From contig NC_088295.1 in NCBI RefSeq assembly GCF_032854445.1, positions 6,452,501 to 6,516,500 of the forward strand: 64,000 nt of DNA. Direction: 5' to 3'. The translations under genes were made by a program, and so were the position numbers. Positions 24,091-35,098 of the stretch are shown here, piece by piece. Numbering within the stretch: the stretch's first letter is position 1; each line of letters opens with the position of its first letter. The DNA comes from Liolophura sinensis (lineage: Eukaryota > Mollusca > Polyplacophora > Chitonida > Chitonidae). The notes under the pieces are model-generated. The model did no database searches. It saw only the letters and a list, made by a program, of their open reading frames with translations, and had not been told where the DNA came from.

Positions 24091-25925
24091 TATAAAGAGG
24101 AGTATATCACATACAGCTGAGGAGTACGTCACCTATATAGAGGAGTGTATCACATACAATCACCTATAGAGAGGACTGCATTATATACATCACCTGTATA
24201 GAGGAGTGCATCACATACAGTCACCTATATAACGGAGTGCATCACATACAGTTATCATATAAGTATATCATATACAGTCAACCATAGAGAAGAGTGTATC
24301 ACATACAGTCAAATATATAGAGGAGTGTATCACATACAGTCACCTATATAGAGGAGTGTATCACATACAGGCACCTATAAAGAGGAGTATATCACATACA
24401 GCTGAGGAGTACGTCACCTATATAGAGGAGTGTATCACATACAATCACCTATAGAGAGGACTGCATTATATACATCACCTGTATAGAGGAGTACATCACA
24501 TACAGTCACCTGTATAGAGGAGTACATCACATACAGTTAACTGTACATCATATAAGTATATCATATACAGTCAACCATAGAGAAGAGTGTATCACATACA
24601 GTCACCTATATAGAGGAGTGTATCACATACAGTCACCTATATAGAGGAGTGTATCACATACAGGCACCTATATAGAGGAGTATATCGCATACAGTCACCT
24701 ACAGAGAGGAATGTATCACATACAGTCACCTGTATAGAGGAGTACATCACATACAGTCAGCCATAGAGAGGAGTATTTCACATACAGTCACCTGTAGAGA
24801 GGAGTATATCGCAAACAGTCACCTATATAGAAGAGTACATCACAAACAGTCATCTATATAGAGGAGTGTATCGCATACAGTCACCTACAGAGGGGACTGT
24901 ATTTCATACAGTTGAGGAGTCACATACAGTCACTTATATAGAGGAATATATCACATACAGTCACCTATATAGAAGAGTGTATCACATACAGTCATCTATA
25001 TAGAGGAGTGTATCGCATACAGTCACCTACAGAGGGGACTGTATTTCATACAGTTGAGGAGTCACATATAGTCACCTATATGGAGGAATACATCACATAC
25101 AGTCACCTATATAGAAGAGTGTATCACATACAGTCATCTATATAGAGGAGTGTATCGCATACAGTCACCTACGGAGGGGAATGTATTTCATACAGTTGAG
25201 GAGTCGCATACAGTCACCTATATAGAGGAGTATATCACATACAGGCACCTATATAGAGGAGTACATCACATACAGTCACCTACATAGAGGAGTATATCAC
25301 ATACAGGCACCTATATAGGGAGTACATCGCATACAGTCACCAATAGAGAGGAGTGTATCAAATACAGTCAACTATATAGAGGAGTGTATCACATACAGTC
25401 ACCTACATAGAGGAGTACATCTCATACAGTCACCTATATAGGGAGTACATCGCATACAGTCACCTATAGAGAGGAGTGTATCAAATACAGTCAACTATAT
25501 AGAGGAGTGTATCACATACAGTCACCTACATAGAGGAGTACATCTCATACAGTCACCTATATAGAGGAGTACATTTCATACAGTCACCTGTATAGAGGAG
25601 TACATCACATACAGTCACCTATATAGAGGAGCACATCACATACAGTCACCTATATAGAGGAATACATCACATACAGTCACCTATATAGAGGAGTACATCT
25701 CATATAGTCACCTGTATAGATGAGTACATCACATACAGTCACCTATACAGAGGAGTACATCACATACAGTCACCTATATAGAGGAATACATCACATACAG
25801 TCACCTATATAGAGGAGTACATCACATACAGTCACCTACATAGAGGAGTACATCACATACAGTCACCTACATAGAGGAGTACATCTCATACAGTCACCTG
25901 TATAGACGAGGGTATAACATACCAG

Positions 25926-26439
25926 GTGATCGTTGTTACATGTGTGTGGAAAATACTGTCTTTTCATCCTTACTTCCTGTAACATCATGTGTCCATATGT
26001 AAGTCTCTAATGCATGATAGGAAGTAGCCTGGATGGTCATATTCCAAGCTTTTCCTGATGTTCATGATCCGGAATAATGTTGGTCTCAACATTGCGAAGC
26101 TGAACCTCATGTACAATGCAGGCTTTTCTTGCCTCTGATGGAATTCTGACTTCATGGTACATTGTTGTCCGTTGGTTAGAAAAATATGTAAGGCCACAGC
26201 AAGGCAAACTTCGTGAAACGCCATTTCGAATTAGGGGATTGGGTTTGTTAGCTTGGCTCTTGTCGAAATTGAAATTGGTTTGTTTTCACAATAGTGAGAA
26301 CTGCATGTGTTCATTGTTAAAAGAATTTTCAAAATTAAGACTGTCAAAGATCTTTTTTCGTCAGCGTATTAATGGTGGACACCTCCGTAAAGTAACCGAC
26401 AGGTATCCCTATTTCATCTCTTTTGACTGATTGATTTTT
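25926..26439. other. Unique spacer
   Basis: Non-repetitive sequence between array J and the LINE. A 104-codon plus ORF at 26116-26430 overlaps a 79-codon minus ORF. Neither is recognised. Confidence 0.4.
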
Positions 26440-26465
26440 TATTCACCAATATACATGTATATTAT

Positions 26466-27223
26466 TCAGAGGTGTACCGATATAGGACAGTATTGGCGGG
26501 AATAAAGCTCCACAAGGCTTGTGAGCTTGTGACTGATAAGTATTCCCCCCCCCCCCCACCAAGACAAGTACGGATAAATCAATGAATAATAAAGGATCAT
26601 CAGTGACTTTTTATTGATTGCATCTTTGATATTATTTAGAATACCACTACTGCGTGAGATTTTCTTGCCTATATAAGTAATATGAGAAGTCCAGTTTAAT
26701 TTCTCGTTAAAAATAAATCCGAGAAATTTAAACTTACTCACCTGTTCAATCATGTTCCCTAATGTGTTAAGGACGGGTAACGCAGACGGTGTGCGTTTAG
26801 GGGTTAGAAACAGCATGTACTTGGTGTTATCTATGTTTAAAGAAATGCGATTGAAAAAAACATTTCGTGAGCTTTTTCTAACTCAGTAGTTACAGTGTCC
26901 AGTGCGTCAGTCGGGCTGTTGGACGAAAAGGTAGTACTCGTGTCATCAGCAAACAAACTAAAATGTAGCAAATCCCAAACTTTGGTAAGATCATTGATAT
27001 ATAGAAGAAAACTGGTCCCAATATGGAGCCCTGAGAAGCACCACAGTTCACGGAAATGGAATTTTAGCGTAATATTGAGGGTGATACACTGCGTGTGTTT
27101 AGTGAGATAAGCACGTAGCCAGTCGTTCGCCAAACCACGAATACCATAATATTTCAATTTTTCCAACAGTATGTGGTGACTAACAGTGTCAAACGCTTTT
27201 GAAAGATCAAGGAACGTTACCAC
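26466..27223 (-). pseudogene. LINE reverse transcriptase remnant
   Basis: Two open pieces survive. At 27223-26837 (128 codons) residues 3-22 read TFLDLSKAFDTVSHHILLEK with the first catalytic aspartate, then YYGIRGLANDWLRAYLTKHT, and FADD at residues 91-94 with the catalytic pair. Between them, the conserved GASQGSILGP block is present but in another frame (plus-strand 27027-27050), so two compensating frameshifts occurred. At 26816-26466 the thumb region reads FKFLGFIFNEKLNWTSHI. An upstream RT stretch with SSTAGLDDI lies near 27590 in a further frame. Cannot make active enzyme. Confidence 0.9.
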
Positions 27224-28329
27224 GCTGTACTTTTTGTTTTCCTTTACACTAATCAGTTTTTGGTAGAGTCAACAGGCAGCAAATAATGTGGAGTGATTAG
27301 ATCTAAAACCATAGTGATTGGCGTCGATCATATTATTTATTTCTAGATAGTCAACGATTGAATTTGTAGATATTTTTTCAATTATTTTACTGAAACATGG
27401 CAATACGGATATTGGTCGATAGTTTTCGAAAACGTCGGCTTTGCCAGTTTTGTTAATTGGAGAAACTTGAATTTAAGGCAAATGGAAACAGTTCCAGATC
27501 TGAAAGAAAGATTAATTATGTGTGCTAATGGTAAAGATGTGAGAGGAGAAACTAGTTTTAATATAGATGTTCGGATGTCATCTAATCCAGCAGTGGAGGA
27601 GGACTTAAGATTAGATATAGTCTTGACAATATTAATGGTGACAAAAAGAAAGTTTAAGTTGGTTCCATAGGGAGTAACGAGATAGTCTGCAAAAGCCTTG
27701 TTAACATGATGTATTTTTGCCTCCAGTACTAAAATACTAGTAATCGTTGAAATTATTTGCAGTTACATTTTTATCTTCAGTAATAACACCATTAATTTTG
27801 AAACTAGACGGTAGTTCTTGTTTTTTTATTCCGGTTGAAAATGTCATTCAGTACTTTCCACGTTTTTCGTATGTCTGCATTGTATTTGTTGAGTTTGTTT
27901 TTAAAATATGTCTTGTGAGCATTGCGTGAAAGTGAGTTGAGATTGTTACGGTATACCCTGTATTGTTTGCTTGTTTCTTGGTGTTAGTTGTAATCGATAG
28001 AGCCTGTTCTTTTGGTGGATAGATATAAGCATATAGGTCATTACCCATGGTTTAATCATACGAGTTTTAATATGAGTGAAAGTGTTGACTGGGAAGCATC
28101 TTTTATGAATGTCTACAAACTTATCACAAAAAGTATCAACAGCGACATTAACATCTGATATCTCTGCTACGATTATATCCCAGTCAGTTTCTTGTATTTG
28201 TTGTTTGAATAATTCCTTTTTGGTTTTAGTAAACTTTCTGATGTTTACAGTGTTTATTGATGGTTTGAGTGGGTATGAGGTTTTAAGAATATGGAATATT
28301 GGGAATTTCTCAGTGATATCAGTTCCAGA

Positions 28330-28900
28330 GTGAAGGTGGTCATTATGGAAGTTTGTAAAGATATTATCAGTTAAGGTGGTAGAGCGAGACTGGACTCTTA
28401 TTCAGAGATCTGGGGGAAGAAATAACACGAGGCCTTGGTTTGAATGAAAGTTTTTGTTGGCGGATGGTGATCTGTTTTAAGCATGTCAGTGTTAAAATCT
28501 CCCATGATTACACACTTTTACTTTTCACGCTGACACCTGTGTAAAATAAATGATAAGTGCTCATTAGACTCAGTTAAGGCTTCCAAGTGCACATAGCTGT
28601 GGGTAATTATAGGCGAACAATAATCTGTACAAAAGCAATGCAGTTTCATATTTCTGCATTTCTTTCCACTCCCTCTGGTCACTGTTCTCTTGGATGTTCC
28701 AGAATGTCAATATAAACTGTTCCGTGCTAGCATTTGATCTCACACAGATATAGCCTTTTAACGAAACCAATGAGTTTTATGGTACTTCAGTTCTAATACG
28801 TGTTACATGAAGTTCTGCGTTTGCCAAATGTTATCAATTAACAGCATATCGATATTGAGATCGTAAATATTATTCCACTTACTTCGGGCCAATATGAGGA
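28330..28900 (-). pseudogene. LINE endonuclease remnant (APE-like)
   Basis: The minus strand encodes SYVHLEAL (near 28585), then VIMGDFNTDM (28512-28483) containing the GDFN signature of APE-type endonucleases, and farther on TDNIFTNFHNDH then FPIFHIL (near 28370-28290), which corresponds to the terminal SDH-type motif with local damage. Several frameshifts and stops separate these pieces. The N-terminal part of the domain is not clearly preserved. Confidence 0.75.
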
Positions 28901-28984
28901 TCGCCAGCATAGGGTCACGGATATTGTGTCCACTTACTTAAGCTTGAGGGTCACGAAATGGGGGTCTCAGATGTACTGTAGTTT

Positions 28985-29629
28985 GGTCTTGGATTTTTCT
29001 TCCTGAGACATTGCATTCAGCTTCTGGACTAGTTCGTAACGTCTCTGAGTCACGACTGGGGGTAGGTCTGAAACCGCACTAAATTCAGACCCACAAGAGA
29101 CAGCACCGAGCACAGTATCCCTTTTTTACAGTTGAACAAAGCGAACTATTATATTTTGCTTACCCTGTGGGCCCCCAGGTAAACGATGGATAGCTTGGAA
29201 TAACATTGCTGTTACGGTGTTTTCTGATAATTTGAGTTTTTCAATAAATGCTGCAAGAACTATCTCTTCTGACTTGCAAGTATGCTCATATTATTCACCT
29301 GGGATTCCTCTGACAATTAAATTTCATTTTCGTCCCCATATGTCCAATTTCAGTCGCTCGTTTCTTTCCTTCATTAAGGCATTTTTTAATTCCGGTATGT
29401 CGTGCTCCTGGATTTCTACGGCCGGTCAGTGACTTCATCTTCGAGCTAAAGTTTGGCAGAATACTTACTGAGGTCAGATATTTCCGATATTTGGTACAAT
29501 TCCTCCAATTCCGCTCGATGTTGTGTTGTCCGTGCCACTACACTTGTATGCCACCATGTTGTTGTTGGCGGTGGAAATTTCTTCGGATGATGGATCCATC
29601 GAGGCTTTTCGTTTGTAGTTGGTGGACAT
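28985..29629 (-). pseudogene. LINE ORF1 remnant
   Basis: A start-like MSTNYKRKASMDPSSEE lies at 29629 on the minus strand, followed after frame changes by ELKNALMKERNERLKLDIWG (coiled-coil-like), NLIVRGIP (29324-29303), EEIVLAAFIEKLKLSE, AIHRLPGG (near 29180) and RYELVQKLNAMSQEEKSK (near 29040-28990). NLIVRGIP and IHRL-type motifs are characteristic of L1-type ORF1 RNA-binding/CTD regions, which also occur in some other LINE groups. Broken by stops. Confidence 0.7.
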
Positions 29630-29640
29630 GGTGTTAAATA

Positions 29641-30207
29641 ACAAATGCAATATTACCGTAGATGATCGGATTACCCTATGGTCAGTAAGTTGGAACTGGA
29701 TGGCCAAAGAAGACGTGGATTTGCACCAGATTACCTTCAGGATCCCGACACCCACCCACACACACCTTTCTAGGCGCCATTACCGAAACTTCTGTTTTCT
29801 GGCCATTGTCGAGTGTAGACGACTCGATTATAGAGATGGATTCCAGTGATTCGAAACTGTTATTAGTGATCTGTTGGTTTCCATGATGAAAGAAAAATTT
29901 GATAGCGAACTCTCTCTTGTGGACTAACACACGCTTGAATGGCTGATATCTTAACTTGGTGTGAAAAGGAATCGGGTGCTTTGATTCTACTGTGTTTCCA
30001 GTTGTATATGTTGTTACAACAAACAGCAAATAACCAGTTCTTTTTTTATTTGGCTGATTGGTGTTTTGTGTCTGTAAGGCCTGTTCCACAAGAGATAAAT
30101 TTTTTCGGCCAATTCCACAGTTATTCTCTAGACTGACAGAATTTATGTGTGTGTTTAATTCGTATCCCTGACTTAATTGTTCCTCACCCCCCCCCTCACC
30201 CTCCCCC

Positions 30208-30268
<61 letters not shown>

Positions 30269-31858
30269 GCACACACAAAAACTGCGAGTATATTTGGAAA
30301 TGTTAACTGACACCTTCGTTTATTGTGTTTGATTCTGATAATGGGGAAAGATCAGTAATATCAAAACAGTTCACCTAATTATAATTTGTTTTGACAATTT
30401 CATCGATGTTTTGTTTGTTTACATGTATAGTGTATGGAATAGTGATCAAGGAGCGAGCTAATTTCATGTATCTGTATTGGTTCATGGATAGCTTCTGGGA
30501 TAGATCTCTACCCCCTGCGGATCTCTTTATTGATTTATTTCCTCAGCTGCTATTTGCATCAGACCCCACGAGGCCCATTTGGCCAAATGACCAGCAGTGC
30601 TCAGACTTTAAGAATCGTCTTCTGACCTTGCTCAGCCTACTCCCAAAGAGCGGATTGGTTCAGTTATGTGCAGTTGTCCTTTGAATCGTTATGTGTTCGG
30701 TTATCGGTGGATAACTAAATTCTCCGAAAGCCGGATGTATTGTTAAATGTGCCGTGAATATGGTATGTGTGTTAAGTTGTCGGCTGACGGCTCATGGTGT
30801 TAACCAGATAGACACCTGTATCTCCCTGAAAGTCGTCCATGTCAATGGTTCGGACACAAGGGCGTGAGTGGCCACCCTTGGATTTCTCACAAATCAATGG
30901 TCAGATAAGTTCTGCTCGGAAAAAGCAATATCCCTCACCATGAACAACGCAGACACTGGTCAAACCCCAGACAGAAGGGATTGTCTCTAATGGACTGTGT
31001 GGATTGGCTGATGTATTGAACATGGGATTAATTAGTGCGGCTAAAAACAGCTGACCCAAGTCTATTGTCATACGGACAGCAATGCCATGTGTGTTTGCTG
31101 TACAGCGTATAAGTCGAAGCCAACTCTAGCCCTTTGTACCATGGACTTCCATGAGGTGTAATGTCGATACATTATCCAGTATAGTGATGCACCCTGGCCA
31201 TTGTAATTGACCCAAAAATTTTTGAACCTGATCTCTTCAAACAAACTGGGCAAAAATTAAAAGTCGCCTCACATATGTAGTCCATAAATGCATTTCATTT
31301 CGCAGAAACCTTGCGGAGAAATTATTTTAAAGCAGTTACTGAAACAGCTATGCAGACATTATAGGATCTCAAAATAAATCGTTTGCTGCATTTAACTGTT
31401 TGCATTCGCTCTAACATATCTCCTACAAGTGTGTCTTCTACCTCCCAGACAGAAATGTCAGGTTGTTTTGCGGATTTTTCGTTTGTAACAGTCCATTTTG
31501 CGGTGGAGAAAAGGAGCAGTAGAGCGACAGCTGCTAAGTATAACCCGCAAATTTGTCTTTGTTAGTTTCTTCCGGATTGGTTTTAATCTTTCACGGGGGC
31601 ATCCGAGTCGAAGACGAAGTGACCTGACGTAATAACCGCTGGTCAAGGCCATGCTTCCATGAGGTATTGGATGAGATGCGAGAACTGAACTGTGCCTCGC
31701 AGACTCAATGGTCGTCTAATCGTGTTAAACAAGGCATTAAATTCCTCAAACCCACCACACAGGAATACCATTAAATGAGGATTGCGGCTAAATTTACTAG
31801 GCCAGATGACTGAAAAAAAACATAATGTACAAGTAGTAAGGGAATAGGGAATACGGCA
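29641..31858. other. Unique stretch with a CA microsatellite
   Basis: Apart from the CA repeat at 30211-30267 no repeat is visible. Minus ORF 29682-30278 begins inside the CA/TG run (Cys-Val repeat) and is an artefact. Positions 30400-30690 give a 97-codon plus ORF with no recognised domain. No SINE or exon supported. Confidence 0.4.
30211..30267. repeat. (CA)n microsatellite, about 28 copies
   Basis: Uninterrupted CA dinucleotides, preceded by C-rich tracts at 30187-30208. Likely polymorphic in length. Confidence 0.98.
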
Positions 31859-32262
31859 AAAACATAATGTACCGACATCTGTTTTGTGAAGAGAACAAAC
31901 GGATGGGAGGATAACAGCGTGGTAGTGAGGATTAAGGGAGGTATGGAAGATATATGTCGAAATCTCTATTACGAAGAGAACAAACGCGTGCGAGAATAAA
32001 CAGCTTGGTAGTGAGGATGAACGCAGGTATAGGAGATATATGTCGACAACTGTATTATGAAGAAAATAAACGGATGGGCGGATGAACAGCTTAGTAGCGA
32101 GGATTAACGGAGGTATAGGAGTTATATGCCGACATCGGTATTATGAAGAGAACAAACGGATGGGAGGAAAAAGAGCTTGGTAGGGATGATTAATGGAGGT
32201 ACAGGAGATATAAGCCGATATCTGTATTATGAAGAGAACAAACGGATGGGAGGAAATGTGGG
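31859..32262. repeat. Minisatellite K, about 85-bp unit, about 5 copies
   Basis: The unit runs gaagagaacaaacggatggg, aggataacagcttggtagtg, aggattaacggaggtatagg, agatatatgtcgacatctgt, attat. Copies start near 31889, 31973, 32059, 32145 and 32230, with 10-20 percent divergence by eye. A partial unit precedes at 31859. Confidence 0.9.
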
Positions 32263-33389
32263 GATGGCTTATGGTGCAGAGTTGTGAACAACAGTTCACG
32301 ATAGCCTAGTTTGCGGTTTGCGATAATTGACCCTTTGTCACAGACATGTTGATTCCTTCATGTCTGACCGTGTCGGTGCGTGGCCCATATTGCCGCCATA
32401 CTGCACCACCTTTTTTAAGAAAAGGCGTTAAATTTGACTAAACTTCGACTAAAGCTTGATCGAAGCACTTTGACTATCGCTTGAAACTATGGGTAATGGT
32501 AAGTCATAGGCTTACGTACCAGCCTTAACTCTTGACTTCTGAATGTGAGCTTAAAGCCGCGCAGCTGTACGAGTGGATCTAGTCGAGCACCAACGTTAGA
32601 ATCAACGGAAATCTACCGTCGATGGTAGAAAAAATTGTCTGATTTTATTTGTTATTTCATATAATTTGAAGACGAAGCGTGAGTTGTTGACTCTTTAGTG
32701 ACAGATGTAGTGAAGTGGTACTTTGCCATTTCCTTCAGGCTATTGAAAATAAGAACAGATATATGAGTACTTCTTCACGAATCCACGATAGAGCTACCTG
32801 TCCTAGAATATGGACACAGGCCATGCTTGGAGGTACATGTGCAGCAGTCTGGCAGGAGGAAGTGGTGGATGGTGGGGATTGAGGGCATGCCTTCAAGCCG
32901 TACAAGTGTCTGTGTACATAAGAACACACAGGAAGCCAGGAAATCAATTGACTGATGTAGTATAAAGCCAACATTTACATATCCAATACATCGCCGGTTT
33001 GGATACACGTTTATTAAACACGTTTCTTTTGATCTCTGAAAGTGCTAGTTTCTTTGATGTTATACTAGATGGCCGATCTTTCGATGGGCTGAACAGGTGT
33101 GGTGAGGTAATGCTGTATCTTATCATGCAGTAGTCTTAAAGCGGAATAATTAAGATACAGATTTTTTTCCAAAACAGTTGGTCTATGACTGTGGGCAATA
33201 ATTAACACAGATTCATTTACTATAGAAACTCGTGTTTATCACTCCTAGGAAAGGCTCTGTTTTGGGAAAATGACAAAAGTGATTGACGGCAACTAGGAGT
33301 GAGAACCATATTCGTTTTTTTGTTATTTGAATTACCTATATTGATCAGGCACCAGATTCAACTTTCACCTCTCAAATGGCCTGCTGGAC
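32263..33389. other. Unique intergenic stretch
   Basis: No tandem structure recognised. A short ggcgttaaatttgactaaac at about 32424 resembles the tail style of other mollusc short elements but is too little to classify. ORFs of 60-79 codons are unrecognised. Confidence 0.35.
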
Positions 33390-34160
33390 GTACAGAATTT
33401 AGCACCGTGTTCTCCATTTGAGCTCATGCCTCCAATAACGCGCTCTCTCGAATATAGTACGAGCACGTTATTCGGATGTGAAATAAGAAGTTTACTCGAA
33501 CGTTGTGCCACGACGTTTCTTGATATTCGGTTCTTCACTCAAGTGCTAGCTCGAATACGGTGCCAGAGCGTTATTCGAATCTTGAATAACGGGCTGGCAG
33601 TATAGAAGTTAGCTCGATATACGTGTATTCGTTATTTTAATAACGAATATCGTGCTAGCACCATATTCGAGTTATCACGATATTCGAGACCCAAATAACG
33701 AAAAAAAACGCTAGCACCATATTCGAGCCAGCTTGTTACTGAAGACTCGAACAGCGAAAAACGTTCTGGCACCATATTCGAGCCGATACGTTATTGAAGC
33801 CCTGAACAACGAACAACGTTACTACCATATTCTGGAAAGCGTCTTATTATAGATCCCATTAACAAAAAACGTGTTTGCACCGTATACCCGTAAAGATTTA
33901 TTTGAGATGCGAATAACGAAAAACGTGCTGGCACTATGTCTGAACCAGTGCGTTATTGAAGACCCGAGTATCGAAAAATTGCTAGCACCATATTCGAACA
34001 TATCGCTGAAGAGTTTAATAACGAAGAAATCGCTAGCACAGTCTTGGTGTAAACTTCTTACACTCGAGGTGGCACGTTATTGACTAACCGAATAACGAAA
34101 AAGCTCGAGGCACACACTTCGAGAAAGCTTCTTATCTCACCTTTAGATAACGTAGTAGCA
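33390..34160. repeat. Degenerate minisatellite L with orientation switch, about 54-bp unit
   Basis: Right half (33645-34160): imperfect units of about 53-57 bp containing gctagcaccatattcgagc, an attgaagac-type middle and gaataacgaaaaacg. Left half (33390-33640): the same blocks in reverse complement, for example gttattcg and ctcgaatacggtgcc. The two halves meet at the inverted repeat 33627-33648. Divergence is high, so copy borders are approximate. Confidence 0.75.
33627..33648. repeat. 10-bp-arm inverted repeat at the array L switch point
   Basis: attcgttatt at 33627-33636 is followed after tt by aataacgaat at 33639-33648, a perfect 10-bp inverted repeat. It sits exactly where array L changes orientation and could form a hairpin. 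Confidence 0.9.
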
Positions 34161-34174
34161 CCATAATACAAGCA

Positions 34175-34301
34175 ATTTGCGGTTGTTGGTGATTTTTTTG
34201 GGGCATTATCCGGTTTCCTCCCTCCATAATGTTGGCCGCCCTTGTTTAAGGGAAATATTCTTGTGTACGACGTACACAATCAAATAAAATAAATAGGCCT
34301 A
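34175..34301 (+). mobile_element. SINE-A 3' fragment, diverged
   Basis: Corresponds to the second half of SINE-A: ttgcggttgttggtg, cggtttcctccctccataat, gttggccgcccttg, gaaatattcttgtgtacg and a tail aatcaaataaaataaata. 5'-truncated at the edge of array L. Confidence 0.75.
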
Positions 34302-34904
34302 AATCGAATTACCAAAAACGAATCGTGCGATCACGATATTATCGCTTAGGTTGTCATGTTATTATCCTGCAGGTCGTATCTTTAAGGCCGTACCCTGCAG
34401 ACCGAGTATTGTTCAAACAGAGTGTCGTTGTTCCAGGGTGTCGTTGCGCCATAACTTTAAACATCGCGAAAGTTGTGTCGTGCTGGCCATATCCTGCTTA
34501 TCGTAATGTTATTGTCCTGCAGGCCGCGTATTGTTCAGGCCATTTCTTTCAGCTCGCGTTCTGCAGACCATGTTCTTCAGCTTCCGTCTGGTCACATCAA
34601 ATATGCGTTGTTAACAATACGATTACTCCAGCGTATTACATTTCCAAAAGTCAGTGAATGACATCAAAGTGCTTAAGTTTTAAGTAGTTTATGTATCTGG
34701 ACCCAGTCGGCTTAACTTTGATATGGTTTTTGGGACACACTTCAAAAGCCTTTCCTCTGTACTGAATACCCAAGATGTATTTGAGAATTAAAGAAAAATA
34801 TAATCCAGACTATAGCTAGCCACGTATTTACCTTCTCCAGGCACTGAATGTACAATCCGTGTGTGCGATTTTAAAGAAAAAATAGTCTAAATTTGTTTAT
34901 TCAG
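34302..34904. other. Spacer with weak repeated blocks
   Basis: Between 34345 and 34590 the blocks atgttattatcctgcaggtc and atgttattgtcctgcaggcc, and gagtattgttcaa and gcgtattgttcag, recur, suggesting a highly decayed tandem repeat of about 150 bp. The 110-codon plus ORF at 34325-34657 crosses it and is unrecognised. Confidence 0.35.
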
Positions 34905-35098
34905 TAAGAGAGTTGTCCTCACAGACGTATGGCTTATGAAGGCGGAAGTTCGAATTTAGCTCCCGCTCGTTTGCCTCCGTCTGTCAGTAAGGATCCTTGT
35001 TAGCTACTTGACGAGGTGCTGTGGGTCCACCTGTGCCCAGTGTCCTCCGCCCATAAATTTGAAAGTATGAAGTATTTCTCAAAAACGAAATAAATAAT
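34905..35098 (+). mobile_element. Possible SINE-A-related element
   Basis: Has a B-box-like gaagttcgaatttagctcc, then cctgtgcccagtgtcctcc, gcccataaatttgaaag, gaagtatttctc and the tail aacgaaataaataa, in the same order as SINE-A but strongly diverged. Could be an old subfamily. Confidence 0.4.

Larger units (their letters stand above)
23412..25925. repeat. Minisatellite J, 31-bp unit, about 65-70 copies, SINE-interrupted
   Basis: The unit is tcacctatatagagga followed by gtacatcacatacag (31 bp). It is interrupted by a SINE-A fragment (23517-23636) and a SINE-B copy (23797-24090). Higher-order structure is visible: a block opening tcgcatacagtcacctac recurs at 24871, 25013 and 25155 (142-bp spacing), and a block opening tataaagaggagtatatcac recurs at 24091 and 24376 (285 bp, about twice 142). 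Short 123-bp blocks repeat around 25321 and 25444. Stop codons are frequent (tag in tatag), so no ORF forms. Confidence 0.96.
26440..29640 (-). mobile_element. Decayed Jockey/CR1-like non-LTR retrotransposon (LINE)
   Basis: Read on the minus strand the order is ORF1 remnant (about 29629-28985), endonuclease remnant (about 28900-28330) and reverse transcriptase (about 27700-26466), the standard order of two-ORF LINEs. Motifs include ORF1 NLIVRGIP, endonuclease VIMGDFNTDM, and RT FLDLSKAFDTVSHHILLEKL and FADD. The RT wording fits the Jockey superfamily (CR1/L2 type) and not L1. Many frameshifts and stops, and a compressed length for ORF1 plus ORF2, show the copy is dead. The 3' end is near 26440, where the minus strand reads aataaaaaat. 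Exact borders and target duplication were not found. Confidence 0.85.

Noticed and set aside
29682-30278. 198-codon minus ORF
   Set aside because: Starts in the CA/TG microsatellite as a Cys-Val run; the remainder is unrecognised and overlaps LINE-flank sequence.
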